36,426 nt of DNA. It comes from an uncultured Fidelibacterota bacterium (GTDB lineage Bacteria > Fidelibacterota > Marinisomatia > Marinisomatales > UBA1611). The stretch lies in assembly GCA_902602795.1 (NCBI GenBank), contig CACKSF010000010.1, positions 1 through 36,426 on the forward strand. The letters are read 5' to 3'. Within the stretch, counting starts at the first letter, position 1. Each line of letters begins with the position of its first letter. Shown piece by piece: positions 18,931 through 26,761 of this stretch. Below the pieces are notes generated by a model. That model saw nothing but the letters and a program-made list of their open reading frames with translations, searched no databases and was not told the origin of the DNA. Made by a program: the position numbers and the translations under genes.

Positions 18931-19503
18931 ATGAAAGATCAAATCATAAATGAAATAAGAGAAAATATTTTTGTCAATAAATCCGTTATTGAAAAATGTG
19001 TGGACTCGATCGAGTTAGCTGCAAATGTTATGGTCTCAATCATTAAATCTGGAAATAAAATTTTATGGTGTGGTAATGGAGGAAGTGCGGCGGATGCTCA
19101 GCATCTCGCTACAGAACTAATGGGTGGTATGGGAAGCTATGATAGAAAACCTTTTCCGAGTCTGGCTTTAACTACTGATACTTCTTTCCTGACTGCATGG
19201 TCAAATGATACTGAGTTTGAATCAGTATTTTCTAGGCAAATTCAAGGCATTGGAAACCAAAATGACTTATTAATTGGTATTTCAACAAGTGGAAATTCTG
19301 ATAATATAATTGCGGCTATTAAACAAGCTAAGTTTAAAGGACTTAAAACTATCTTATTTACTGGCAGGACAGGGGGAAAAATGAAAAATTTGGCTGATGT
19401 AACCATTTTTGTTCCTAGCGATAATACGCAAAGAATACAAGAGTCACACATAATGATTGGACAAATTCTTTGTGGATTAATAGAAAAAAAAATAATTGAT
19501 TAA
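18931..19503 (+). CDS. gmhA: Sedoheptulose-7-phosphate isomerase (phosphoheptose isomerase) GmhA
   Basis: A SIS-domain enzyme of 190 residues. Characteristic segments are ILWCGNGGSAADAQHLATELMGG (about 45-67; phosphate- and zinc-site region), the SIS motif LLIGISTSGNSDNI, and QRIQESHIMIGQILC near the C-terminus. It converts sedoheptulose 7-phosphate to D-glycero-manno-heptose 7-phosphate, the first step of ADP-heptose synthesis for LPS inner core. This supports a diderm cell with heptose-containing LPS, or another heptosylated glycan. The start directly follows the previous stop. No gmhB, hldE or hldD is nearby. A DiaA-like role is less likely given the length and motifs. Confidence 0.9.
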   Translation: MKDQIINEIRENIFVNKSVIEKCVDSIELAANVMVSIIKSGNKILWCGNGGSAADAQHLATELMGGMGSYDRKPFPSLALTTDTSFLTAWSNDTEFESVFSRQIQGIGNQNDLLIGISTSGNSDNIIAAIKQAKFKGLKTILFTGRTGGKMKNLADVTIFVPSDNTQRIQESHIMIGQILCGLIEKKIID

Positions 19504-20382
19504 TTGAAAGAATATCTAAAAGAATATCTTATCACTATTAGAATTGAGAGAAACTTATCTCCTAAAACATGTGATGCTTATAAGAGAGATTTAACGGATT
19601 ATTTGAGTTTTATAAAAGCAGAGAAGATTACCAATATCACACAAATGGACATTCGAAATTATATTAGAGAATTAGATAATAGAGAATTAGCCCCATCAAG
19701 TATATCAAGAAGATTTTCATCCATTAGGTCTTATCATAAATTTTTGAGTGCAGAAAAACTAATGAATGATAATCCCACATTAATTTTATCAGGTCCCAAA
19801 TCACCAAAAAAATTGCCATCTGTTTTAAGCGAAAATGAAATTTCCTCTATTATAAACTGTATCGACGAAACATCTCAATTTGGGAAGAGAGATAAGGCAA
19901 TAATCGAAATGTTGTACTCTTGTGGGTTGCGGGTTTCGGAATTATGTGATTTAGACCTATCTAATTTATTTTTAGATGATGATTTAATTAGGATTTTTGG
20001 TAAGGGTATGAAAGAGCGTTTGTTGCCTATTGGCAAAAGAGCAAAGACATATTTAAATAATTACCTGATACATGTAAGATCAAGTTTCAAAAAGAAAGAT
20101 CAATCTAGTTCTGTATTTCTTAGTAGAAATGGTAAACCTTTAACTCGAGCAATGATTAATAAAATCATAAATAAATGGTCCTCTTTATCTGGGATTCTCA
20201 AAACAGTCTCTCCTCATACTCTTAGACATTCATTTGCAACCCATTTATTGGAGGGAGGAGCAGATTTAAGGTTTGTACAAGCTTTATTGGGGCATAGTGA
20301 TATTACTACTACGCAAATATATACACATTTGGATAAAGAACATCTTCGAGAGGTCTACAAGACCCATCATCCTAGGAGTTAA
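19504..20382 (+). CDS. Tyrosine recombinase XerC/XerD
   Basis: A 292-residue tyrosine recombinase. The N-terminal SAM-like core-binding domain (about 1-85, LITIRIERNLSPKTCDAYKRDL) is followed by a catalytic domain with all expected residues: Arg143 (CGLRVSEL), Lys167, His238 and Arg241 (PHTLRHSFATHLLEGGAD), His264 (LLGHSD) and the nucleophile Tyr273 (QIYTHL). Length and lack of extra domains fit the housekeeping dimer-resolution enzymes rather than a phage integrase. XerC and XerD cannot be separated by eye; the features look XerD-like. It starts with TTG directly after the gmhA stop, and no in-frame ATG exists early enough to keep the N-terminal domain. No dif site was recognised in the window. 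Confidence 0.92.
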   Translation: MKEYLKEYLITIRIERNLSPKTCDAYKRDLTDYLSFIKAEKITNITQMDIRNYIRELDNRELAPSSISRRFSSIRSYHKFLSAEKLMNDNPTLILSGPKSPKKLPSVLSENEISSIINCIDETSQFGKRDKAIIEMLYSCGLRVSELCDLDLSNLFLDDDLIRIFGKGMKERLLPIGKRAKTYLNNYLIHVRSSFKKKDQSSSVFLSRNGKPLTRAMINKIINKWSSLSGILKTVSPHTLRHSFATHLLEGGADLRFVQALLGHSDITTTQIYTHLDKEHLREVYKTHHPRS

Positions 20383-20384
20383 GT

Positions 20385-21014
20385 ATTTTATTTCGACTAC
20401 CACTAGAAGCGCTCATTTTACTAATCCCTACCTTAATATTTGCTCTTTCATTTCATGAATATGCACATGCTTGGATGGCATATAAATGTGGAGATAATAC
20501 AGCAGCTCGAATGGGAAGATTATCTATGAATCCTTTAGCACATTTAGATCCTATGGGGTCTTTGATGATACTCTTTGTTGGATTTGGTTGGGCTAAGCCG
20601 GTACCTGTTGACAGTCGACTTTTAGGAAATCCACGGACTGACATGATGAAGGTGGCAGCCGCTGGTCCTTTTGCAAATTTAATTTTAGCTTTTGCATCAG
20701 GTCTACTATTGAGAATTTTCAGTCCTTCGGGATTACTTCCAGAGTCGATAGTTGTTTTAATGTATTATTTTACAAGAATAAATATTACCCTCGCAGTTTT
20801 TAACATGATACCTGTAGCTCCACTTGATGGGTCTCAAATTTTTTCTGGTTACTTAATGAAGCATAACCCTCAACTTGCTTGGAAAATTCAATCGTTTGGT
20901 CCTCAAGTTTTATTCGGGTTAATACTATTTGGGTATATTACGGGCTTTTCAATTCTATGGCTAATTATGTCTCCATTTGTAAACTTTTTAATGTTTGTAT
21001 TTGCGGGGCTATAA
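20385..21014 (+). CDS. M50-family site-2 metalloprotease, apparently starting at ATT
   Basis: An integral-membrane zinc protease of about 209 residues. The active-site HEYAH (HExxH) is in the first hydrophobic segment, at about residues 24-28. The family-typical GRLSMNPLAHLDPMGS and GFGWAKPVPV follow, then the second zinc motif NMIPVAPLDG. There is no ATG, GTG or TTG in this frame between the stop at 20373-20375 and HEYAH. The first in-frame ATG (20475) would delete the zinc motif. An ATT at 20385 lies 6 bases after a perfect Shine-Dalgarno AGGAG (20374-20378), starts 2 bases after the xer stop, and gives the normal family N-terminus (LFRLPLEALILLIPTLIF). Function is cleavage of membrane-bound substrates; the substrate is unknown. 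Confidence 0.87.
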   Translation: MLFRLPLEALILLIPTLIFALSFHEYAHAWMAYKCGDNTAARMGRLSMNPLAHLDPMGSLMILFVGFGWAKPVPVDSRLLGNPRTDMMKVAAAGPFANLILAFASGLLLRIFSPSGLLPESIVVLMYYFTRINITLAVFNMIPVAPLDGSQIFSGYLMKHNPQLAWKIQSFGPQVLFGLILFGYITGFSILWLIMSPFVNFLMFVFAGL

Positions 21015-21015
21015 A

Positions 21016-21141
21016 ATGGGATATTTCAAAAAAATTAATTTTGATAGTTCTTTAAAAACCAGATCTTTCAAATGGACGGCTTTAATGTTTCTAATTGTAA
21101 TGTTTCTTATTATATATCTAAAACAAATTGCATATAATTAG
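21016..21141 (+). CDS. Small single-span membrane peptide (41 aa), hypothetical
   Basis: An ATG at 21016, one base after the protease stop, opens a 41-codon frame ending in TAG at 21139-21141, three bases before ftcD. The peptide has a basic N-terminal part (MGYFKKINFDSSLKTRSFKW) and one strongly hydrophobic helix (about residues 21-35, TALMFLIVMFLIIYL), then KQIAYN. The perfect fit between two coupled genes, with its own start and stop, makes a real small membrane protein plausible. No homologue is recognised and no function is proposed. Topology by the positive-inside rule would be N-terminus in the cytoplasm. Confidence 0.5.
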   Translation: MGYFKKINFDSSLKTRSFKWTALMFLIVMFLIIYLKQIAYN

Positions 21142-21144
21142 ATT

Positions 21145-22854
21145 ATGAAAAAAATAGTTGAATGTGTACCAAACTTTTCTGAAGGCAAGGATAAAAATAC
21201 AATTCATTCTATTGTTAAAAGTTTGCAATCAGTGGAAAATGTGAAAGTTTTGGATGTTGACTCTGGTAAAGATACTAACAGAACTGTTGTTACTATTGCA
21301 GGTGACCCGATGGCTGTTTTGGAATCTGCATTTTTAGGAATAAAAACAGCTTCAGAATTAATAGATATGAATAAGCATCAAGGCACACATCCTAGGATAG
21401 GATCCACGGATGTGTGCCCTATGATTCCAGTGAGCGAAGTAAGTGATGAAGAATGTATAAACTTAACAAAAATTTTAGGAAAACGTGTTGGTGAGGAGCT
21501 AAAAATTCCGATTTATTTATATGAAAAATCTGCACAATATAAAAACAGAGCCAAACTTCCAATTATTAGGAGTGGTGAATACGAGGGATTAGCGAAAAAA
21601 TTATCTGATCCAGAATGGAAGCCTGACTTTGGTCCTAATGTTATGCATCCACAAGCTGGTGCAACTGTAATAGGCTGTCGAGATTTTTTAATCGCATATA
21701 ATATTAATCTTAATACGAAAGATACTAGGTTAGCAAAAGATATTGCATTTGAGCTTAGAGAGTTAGGTAGAAGCAAAAGAATACCAAATCCTAATTCAAA
21801 GAATCTTCTAGATGGTGAAATTGTCAGGCATGATGATGGTAAGCCTGTAAAAGTTCCAGGAATGTTTAATGATGTAAAAGCAATTGGTTGGTATGTAGAT
21901 GATTTTAAGCGAGCACAAATTTCTATTAATTTTAATAACTATAAAAAATCTACAATTCATGATGTATATGATAAAGCGTGTATTCTGGCAGATGAGAGAG
22001 GAATACGTGTTACGGGTAGTGAATTGGTAGGTCTGATTCCCCTCGATGCAATAACTTCAGCAGGGAAGTACTATTTGCAAAAGCAAAACAGGTCAATTGG
22101 TGTTCCCGTTTCTGATATTATTGAATGCGCGGTACAGTCCTTAGGATTAAATGATGTTACGCCGTTTATAAATAATGAAAAAATTATTGATTATGCATTA
22201 ATGGATAAGAACGATGATATGTTTGATAAAGACTTTTTAGATAGTGTATCATTAAATACACCAGCACCTGGTGGTGGAAGTGTATCTGCGTTGTCAGGAT
22301 CTTTAGGTTCCGCACTTTGCTCAATGGTTGCATCCCTCACTCATGAGAAAAAAGATCTTCTCCATAATCGTTTGATAATGGAAGAAATAGGTGTAAAAGC
22401 ACAGGGATTAAAAGATGATTTAGCACACTTAGTTTCTGAAGATAGTAGAGCATTCAATAATGTATTAGATGCTGTTAGACTACCCGCTATTTCAGTTCAA
22501 GATAAGAAAGAGAAAACAAAAATTATCTTACTGGCAAATAAATATGCTATTGAAATCCCTTTTAATACAGCAAAAAAATGTTACGAGGTAATGCAATTAG
22601 CAGAAATTCTTATTGATAAGGGTAATCCCAGTTCGCTTACAGATGCAGCTGTTGCCTCTGAAGTCGCATATGCTGGTTTAAGAGGAGGGTGTCTAAATGT
22701 ATTGATAAACCTTCCTGAGTTAATTGATAAACCATATATAAATCAAAAACAAAAAGAGGTTGATAATTTGCTTAAAAAAGGTGAAAAGCTTAATAGGAAA
22801 CTATTTAAAAAGACTATTTCATCACTGGAAATGAGGGGTAATAGAAGTGATTAA
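21145..22854 (+). CDS. ftcD: Bifunctional glutamate formimidoyltransferase / formimidoyl-THF cyclodeaminase
   Basis: A 569-residue fusion. The N-terminal formiminotransferase domains (about 1-300) include VECVPNFSEG and KHQGTHPRIGSTDVCP, with His82 in the catalytic motif. A linker (about 300-365) leads to the C-terminal cyclodeaminase domain (about 368-560), with DSVSLNTPAPGGGSVSALSG. Known family reactions: transfer of the formimino group from N-formimino-glutamate to tetrahydrofolate, then deamination to methenyl-THF. This is the arrangement of the mammalian enzyme; many bacteria encode the two halves separately. No other histidine-degradation (hut) gene is in the window. A link to one-carbon supply is therefore inferred only. 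Its end overlaps mutL by 8 bases. Confidence 0.94.
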   Translation: MKKIVECVPNFSEGKDKNTIHSIVKSLQSVENVKVLDVDSGKDTNRTVVTIAGDPMAVLESAFLGIKTASELIDMNKHQGTHPRIGSTDVCPMIPVSEVSDEECINLTKILGKRVGEELKIPIYLYEKSAQYKNRAKLPIIRSGEYEGLAKKLSDPEWKPDFGPNVMHPQAGATVIGCRDFLIAYNINLNTKDTRLAKDIAFELRELGRSKRIPNPNSKNLLDGEIVRHDDGKPVKVPGMFNDVKAIGWYVDDFKRAQISINFNNYKKSTIHDVYDKACILADERGIRVTGSELVGLIPLDAITSAGKYYLQKQNRSIGVPVSDIIECAVQSLGLNDVTPFINNEKIIDYALMDKNDDMFDKDFLDSVSLNTPAPGGGSVSALSGSLGSALCSMVASLTHEKKDLLHNRLIMEEIGVKAQGLKDDLAHLVSEDSRAFNNVLDAVRLPAISVQDKKEKTKIILLANKYAIEIPFNTAKKCYEVMQLAEILIDKGNPSSLTDAAVASEVAYAGLRGGCLNVLINLPELIDKPYINQKQKEVDNLLKKGEKLNRKLFKKTISSLEMRGNRSD

Positions 22855-24622
22855 GGCATTATCTGAAGACCTGAGAAATAAAATTTCAGCGGGTGAAGTT
22901 GTTGAAAACCCTGCCTCGGTAGTAAAAGAATTGATTGAGAATAGTTTGGATGCAAATTCAACCCAAATAATGATAGTTATAGAAAAAGGTGGGCACCAAA
23001 CTATTCAAGTAAGTGATAACGGCATTGGAATCTCAGTAGAGGATTTGCCTTCATCGGTAATGCGATTTCATACTAGTAAAATTAAAGAATTGAAAGATCT
23101 TTTTGAAATAGAGACACTTGGTTTTCGTGGTGAGGCTCTTGCAAGTATTGCATCTGTTTCAGAAATGAAAATTACATCAAACGTGAGAGAAAAAGATGGT
23201 TATTGTCTAAGATTTGTTAACGGTTCGCACAATGGAGTGGAACCTGCTCCGAAAATAAATGGGACTGAAATTACAATTCGAGACCTTTTTTACAATACTC
23301 CAGTAAGAAAAAAGTTCTTGAAAACTCCAAGAACAGAATTAAGAAAAATTGTAGATATCGTTCGAAGGTATGGTCTAGCATTTCCAGAAATATCTTTTAA
23401 ACTCATTGCAGATGATAGAGAAATTTTTGATTTAAATAGAGAAAAACTAGCAGATAGAATTGATAAACTTCTTGATCCAACCTATTCAAAAAATCTCCTG
23501 CCCATAAATATTACGAAAGGAGATTATTTTTTTTCTGGTTTTATCGGAAACTTAAACCTGATTCGTTCCCGTCCTGGAGAACAATATTTATTTCTTAATA
23601 GAAGATTTATCAAGGATAGGTTAATGAATAGAGCTGTTTACAATGCATATGAATCATTAATAAAAAGAGGAGAATATCCTTTTTTTGTAATTAATCTAGT
23701 TTTGCCAAATGATCAAGCAGATGTCAATGTCCATCCAATGAAACTTGAGGTAAGATTTAATGATGAGTGGCGTTTATTTAATCTTTTAAAAAATGTAGTA
23801 TCGGAAACATTACAATCTATCCTGAATACTACTCCATCTTTTGATGCTTCGTTTGAATTTCCAATTGATGATAATAATAGATTTTTTAATGTTCCTGCAA
23901 ATACTCTACAAAAAAATATCCCAGTAACATCTCGACAGGCAGAACTAAAACCACCTTCTTCAGAATCTAGTGTTGTGCCTAATAATAATTTGAAGCGTGC
24001 TAGAGAATATGTATCTCAACTTGCGGAAGCTTCAAAAGAAAATGAAAATCAAATTTCAGTAGAAAACATTTGGCAAATACATAAAAAATATATCATTTCA
24101 GAGATAAATAGTGGTCTGGTTATCATTGATCAGCATGTCGCTCATGAGAGAGTCCTGTATGAAGAGGCATTAGAAGCTTTTGAATCTACATCGATGGCAT
24201 CACAGACTTTGCTCTTTCCTGAAACTTTAGTTTTTTCGCCTGATGATTTTGATGGTCTATTAGATGTTTTACCTTATTTAGAAAAAATAGGGTTTAAAAT
24301 AAAAAAGCAAGATCAAACTTCAATTCGTATTGAAGCTATTCCATCTGAGTTATCTATTGGGAATGAAAAAAATGTTATAAGAGAAATTCTTGATAATTTT
24401 TTAAAGGATCAAAAAAAATATAGCTCCTTCCAGGAAGGTTTAGCTGCTATGTTTGCTTGTAAAGCTGCTGTGAAGGCTGGTGATGTACTAGTAAAAGAAG
24501 AAATGCAAGAATTAGTGAATCGTCTGTTTTCAACTAAGCATCCTTATTATTGTCCTCATGGCCGCCCAATTATAGTGCAGTTGTCACTTCATGAGTTAGA
24601 TGGGCGTTTTGAAAGGCATTAA
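22847..24622 (+). CDS. mutL: DNA mismatch repair protein MutL
   Basis: A 591-residue MutL. The N-terminal GHKL ATPase has KELIENSLDAN with catalytic Glu28, DNGIGI, and TLGFRGEALASIASVSE, followed by the transducer domain to about 325. A variable linker (about 330-390) leads to the C-terminal dimerisation domain. That domain keeps an endonuclease-type metal motif, DQHVAHERVLYE (from 428; Val replaces the usual Ala), plus ACKAAVKAG and CPHGRP. It is therefore the nicking type of MutL found in organisms without MutH. The start is GTG at 22847, inside the ftcD end, preceded by AGGGG about 9 bases upstream. The 3' end overlaps the convergent sixA gene by 27 bases. MutS is not in the window. Confidence 0.96.
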   Translation: MIKALSEDLRNKISAGEVVENPASVVKELIENSLDANSTQIMIVIEKGGHQTIQVSDNGIGISVEDLPSSVMRFHTSKIKELKDLFEIETLGFRGEALASIASVSEMKITSNVREKDGYCLRFVNGSHNGVEPAPKINGTEITIRDLFYNTPVRKKFLKTPRTELRKIVDIVRRYGLAFPEISFKLIADDREIFDLNREKLADRIDKLLDPTYSKNLLPINITKGDYFFSGFIGNLNLIRSRPGEQYLFLNRRFIKDRLMNRAVYNAYESLIKRGEYPFFVINLVLPNDQADVNVHPMKLEVRFNDEWRLFNLLKNVVSETLQSILNTTPSFDASFEFPIDDNNRFFNVPANTLQKNIPVTSRQAELKPPSSESSVVPNNNLKRAREYVSQLAEASKENENQISVENIWQIHKKYIISEINSGLVIIDQHVAHERVLYEEALEAFESTSMASQTLLFPETLVFSPDDFDGLLDVLPYLEKIGFKIKKQDQTSIRIEAIPSELSIGNEKNVIREILDNFLKDQKKYSSFQEGLAAMFACKAAVKAGDVLVKEEMQELVNRLFSTKHPYYCPHGRPIIVQLSLHELDGRFERH

Positions 24623-25105
24623 CTCTTTTGGTCTTTTCATCCATGATAATACACCTTTGCCAAACCTTAGTTTTTTCCAATTCTCTAAAGGCAAGTCAAT
24701 TCGGATCATTGAGGCGGTAGGTAATTTTAACCATCTCGAATTTGTAATCTGTGATAAAAAATGTGAAAAAACTGGTTGATGTCCAACTATACATATAAAA
24801 TTTATTTTCGGGTCTTGTTGAGATAGGATGGATAATAATTTATCTGTTGAACAATGATAAATATTGTTATCTAAAATCAGCTTAGAATCCCATTGTCCAA
24901 ACTTTTTCGCAATTTGAGCAGTTTTCTTTGCTCTTAAAGCTGTAGATGAAATAATTAAATCAGGTATTTGTTGAATTTTGAATAAATGTAACCCCATTAC
25001 TTTTGCTGCTTTAACTCCTCGTTTAGACAAAGGGCGATCATGATCGATTTTATAATTGGCATTCCAATCAGACTTGCCATGTCTAAATAGTAATATTGAT
25101 TTCAT
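24596..25105 (-). CDS. sixA: SixA-like phosphohistidine phosphatase (histidine phosphatase superfamily)
   Basis: A 169-residue histidine phosphatase. The N-terminal RHG motif is LLFRHGKSDWN, with His9 as the phospho-acceptor; DRPLSKRG, ISSTALRAKKTAQ and the second catalytic histidine in CIVGHQPVFSHFL follow. RHGKSDW and the length fit the SixA/YfbR-like subgroup, which removes phosphate from histidine in phosphorelay or PTS proteins; the substrate here is unknown. ATG at 25105 is preceded on its strand by AAGGA about 11 bases away. Its last 27 bases overlap the end of mutL on the other strand, so there is no room for a terminator between them. Confidence 0.88.
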   Translation of the reverse strand: MKSILLFRHGKSDWNANYKIDHDRPLSKRGVKAAKVMGLHLFKIQQIPDLIISSTALRAKKTAQIAKKFGQWDSKLILDNNIYHCSTDKLLSILSQQDPKINFICIVGHQPVFSHFLSQITNSRWLKLPTASMIRIDLPLENWKKLRFGKGVLSWMKRPKELMPFKTPI

Positions 25106-25161
25106 TTCAACTTTTTTCCTTAGTAATACATCTATATTCTCTAAACAGAATTTACTTTTAC

Positions 25162-25650
25162 TTATTGATCCTTCTCAGTTAAAGAGTGAATTAATTTTAC
25201 CACGCTTAAACCTTCTATAACATTACCAAATGCGGTAAAACTCTGGTCATAAGTATTCCTTCTTCTTCATAATTCAGCTCAATTTGATCATTAATGCAAA
25301 TAAAAACATCTGAGCTTACAATTACTGGATCGATTCTTTCCATGGAAAGAATACCATTCATATATTTTATTGCTGTAGCATTAGTTGTTTTATTTAAGGC
25401 GGGTGGAAGTTTCAGAGGTGTCTCTCAAAACCAAAGTCACCTTGAAATACTTCTATTTCAATTCTGCTTATGGATTGATTAGACATTGTAACAGTTCTAA
25501 AAAAATGAAAATCTTTATGGCCATATTCATTTATATGCCTTTAGGAATTATTGCAAGCTGTAGGGACCTCTTTTACAAATAATTTACATAGATACTTCCA
25601 TAAACAGCGTGTATCTCAATAATTGTATCTTTTTCAGTGATGTAAGACAA
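25162..25650 (-). pseudogene. Decayed cyclophilin-type peptidyl-prolyl isomerase
   Basis: No intact gene fills 25106-25771, but the minus strand holds a recognisable cyclophilin in pieces. From its 5' end: IIEIHAVYGSIYV (about 25585-25626), then KEVPTACNN and YGHKDFHFFRTV, FQGDFGFER (about 25425-25448), NGILSMERIDP and DVFICINDQ (about 25285-25360), and the C-terminal AFGNVIEGLSVVKLI before a TAA at 25162-25164. These pieces fall in changing frames (at least three frame changes) with at least two in-frame stops. They are collinear with the family: N-terminal strand, FHR, QGGDF, G.LSMA, FFI and FG.V..G. Apparent plus-strand frames here are chance. It is a relic of a gene that lay upstream of, and parallel to, sixA. 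Confidence 0.82.
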
Positions 25651-25771
25651 ATCAATTAGTTTATTTTATTAAATAGATAAAAATTTAATTATAATTAAAC
25701 ATAAAATATCTCCAACTAAAATATCAAATTTGTAATTAAAATTAAATAACTAAATCAAATTAAAATTTAAC

Positions 25772-26719
25772 ATGATAACAATTATGGAAATTCAAAAAGC
25801 ACATGAAAGAATAATACCTTTCATTCACCGCACCCCAATTTTCACTAATAAGAGTTTAAATCAAGAAAGTGGTGCTGATTTGTATTTTAAATGTGAAAAT
25901 TTTCAAAAAGCAGGATCTTTTAAAATTCGGGGAGCAACAAATGCAGTTATGTTGCTAAGTGATGATGAACTTTGCAGAGGAGTAGTGACAGCATCCTCAG
26001 GTAATCATGGAGCAGCTTTAGCTATGGCTGTTACATCTAGAAGTGGAAGTGTTCAAGTTGTGATGCCGATAAATACGCCACAAATTAAAGTAGAAAATGT
26101 AATTCGAAATGGTGGTGAAATTATTTGGTGTGATCCTAATATAAAATCTAGAGAAAAAGTTTTAAAAAAAATAATAGATAAAACAGGATCGATTTTAATT
26201 CATCCTTACAATGATAGAAATATTATTGTTGGACAGGGTACTGCAGCAAAAGAATTTGTTGAAGATGTTCCTAATCTTGATATAATTGTTTCTCCTGTTA
26301 GCGGGGGAGGTTTATTAAGCGGAACACTTATATATTCCAAAGAAATAAATTCAAAAGTCTTTGTATATGGCGCTGAGCCAGAAGAAGCTAATGATGCTTT
26401 TAGATCCTTAAAGCATGGGTCCATTCAATTAAATAAAACTACAGACACTATTTGCGATGGTTTAAGAGCACAATTAGGTGATCTAAATTTTTCTATTATC
26501 AAGGAAAAGGTAGACGAAATTATTACAGTTTCAGAAAAGGAAATAATTAATGCTATGCGAATGGTTTGGGAGAGAATGAAAATTATTGTCGAGCCTTCTT
26601 GCGCAATTACTCTAGGGGCAATACTTAAAAGAAAAGATGAAATAAAGGGAAAAAAAATAGGTCTTATCTTGTCAGGAGGGAATGTTGATTTAAGTCGATT
26701 ACCTTGGAGAGAAAGTTAA
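25772..26719 (+). CDS. Threonine/serine dehydratase-like PLP enzyme (TdcB / serine racemase type)
   Basis: A 315-residue fold-type II PLP enzyme. The cofactor lysine is Lys51 in GSFKIRGA; the substrate loop is ASSGNHGAALA and the phosphate-binding glycine loop is VSGGGLLSG. It stops after the catalytic core, with no C-terminal ACT-like regulatory domain, so it is not the isoleucine-regulated biosynthetic IlvA type. Catabolic threonine dehydratase, serine dehydratase or serine racemase are all possible and not separable by eye. An alternative ATG at 25784 would remove four residues; neither start has a Shine-Dalgarno. The 121 bases upstream are extremely AT-rich and contain a 16-base perfect palindrome at 25684-25699. 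Confidence 0.85.
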   Translation: MITIMEIQKAHERIIPFIHRTPIFTNKSLNQESGADLYFKCENFQKAGSFKIRGATNAVMLLSDDELCRGVVTASSGNHGAALAMAVTSRSGSVQVVMPINTPQIKVENVIRNGGEIIWCDPNIKSREKVLKKIIDKTGSILIHPYNDRNIIVGQGTAAKEFVEDVPNLDIIVSPVSGGGLLSGTLIYSKEINSKVFVYGAEPEEANDAFRSLKHGSIQLNKTTDTICDGLRAQLGDLNFSIIKEKVDEIITVSEKEIINAMRMVWERMKIIVEPSCAITLGAILKRKDEIKGKKIGLILSGGNVDLSRLPWRES

Positions 26720-26761
26720 TACTAAGTATATAAAAATTTGGGTATTTAATAAAATAATCCA

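Noticed and set aside
19504-20382. Tyrosine recombinase as evidence for an integrated mobile element
   Set aside because: Length, domain layout and housekeeping neighbours fit chromosomal XerC/D; no att-like repeats, phage genes or composition change were seen around it.
25294-25582. Two overlapping plus-strand frames (62 and 65 codons) in the largest gap
   Set aside because: They have no recognisable domain and lie opposite the decayed cyclophilin, whose blocks on the minus strand explain this DNA better.
25684-25699. Perfect 16-base palindrome TTTAATTATAATTAAA upstream of the dehydratase
   Set aside because: It consists only of A and T in a very AT-rich stretch, where such palindromes arise by chance; no second copy or partner site was noticed.
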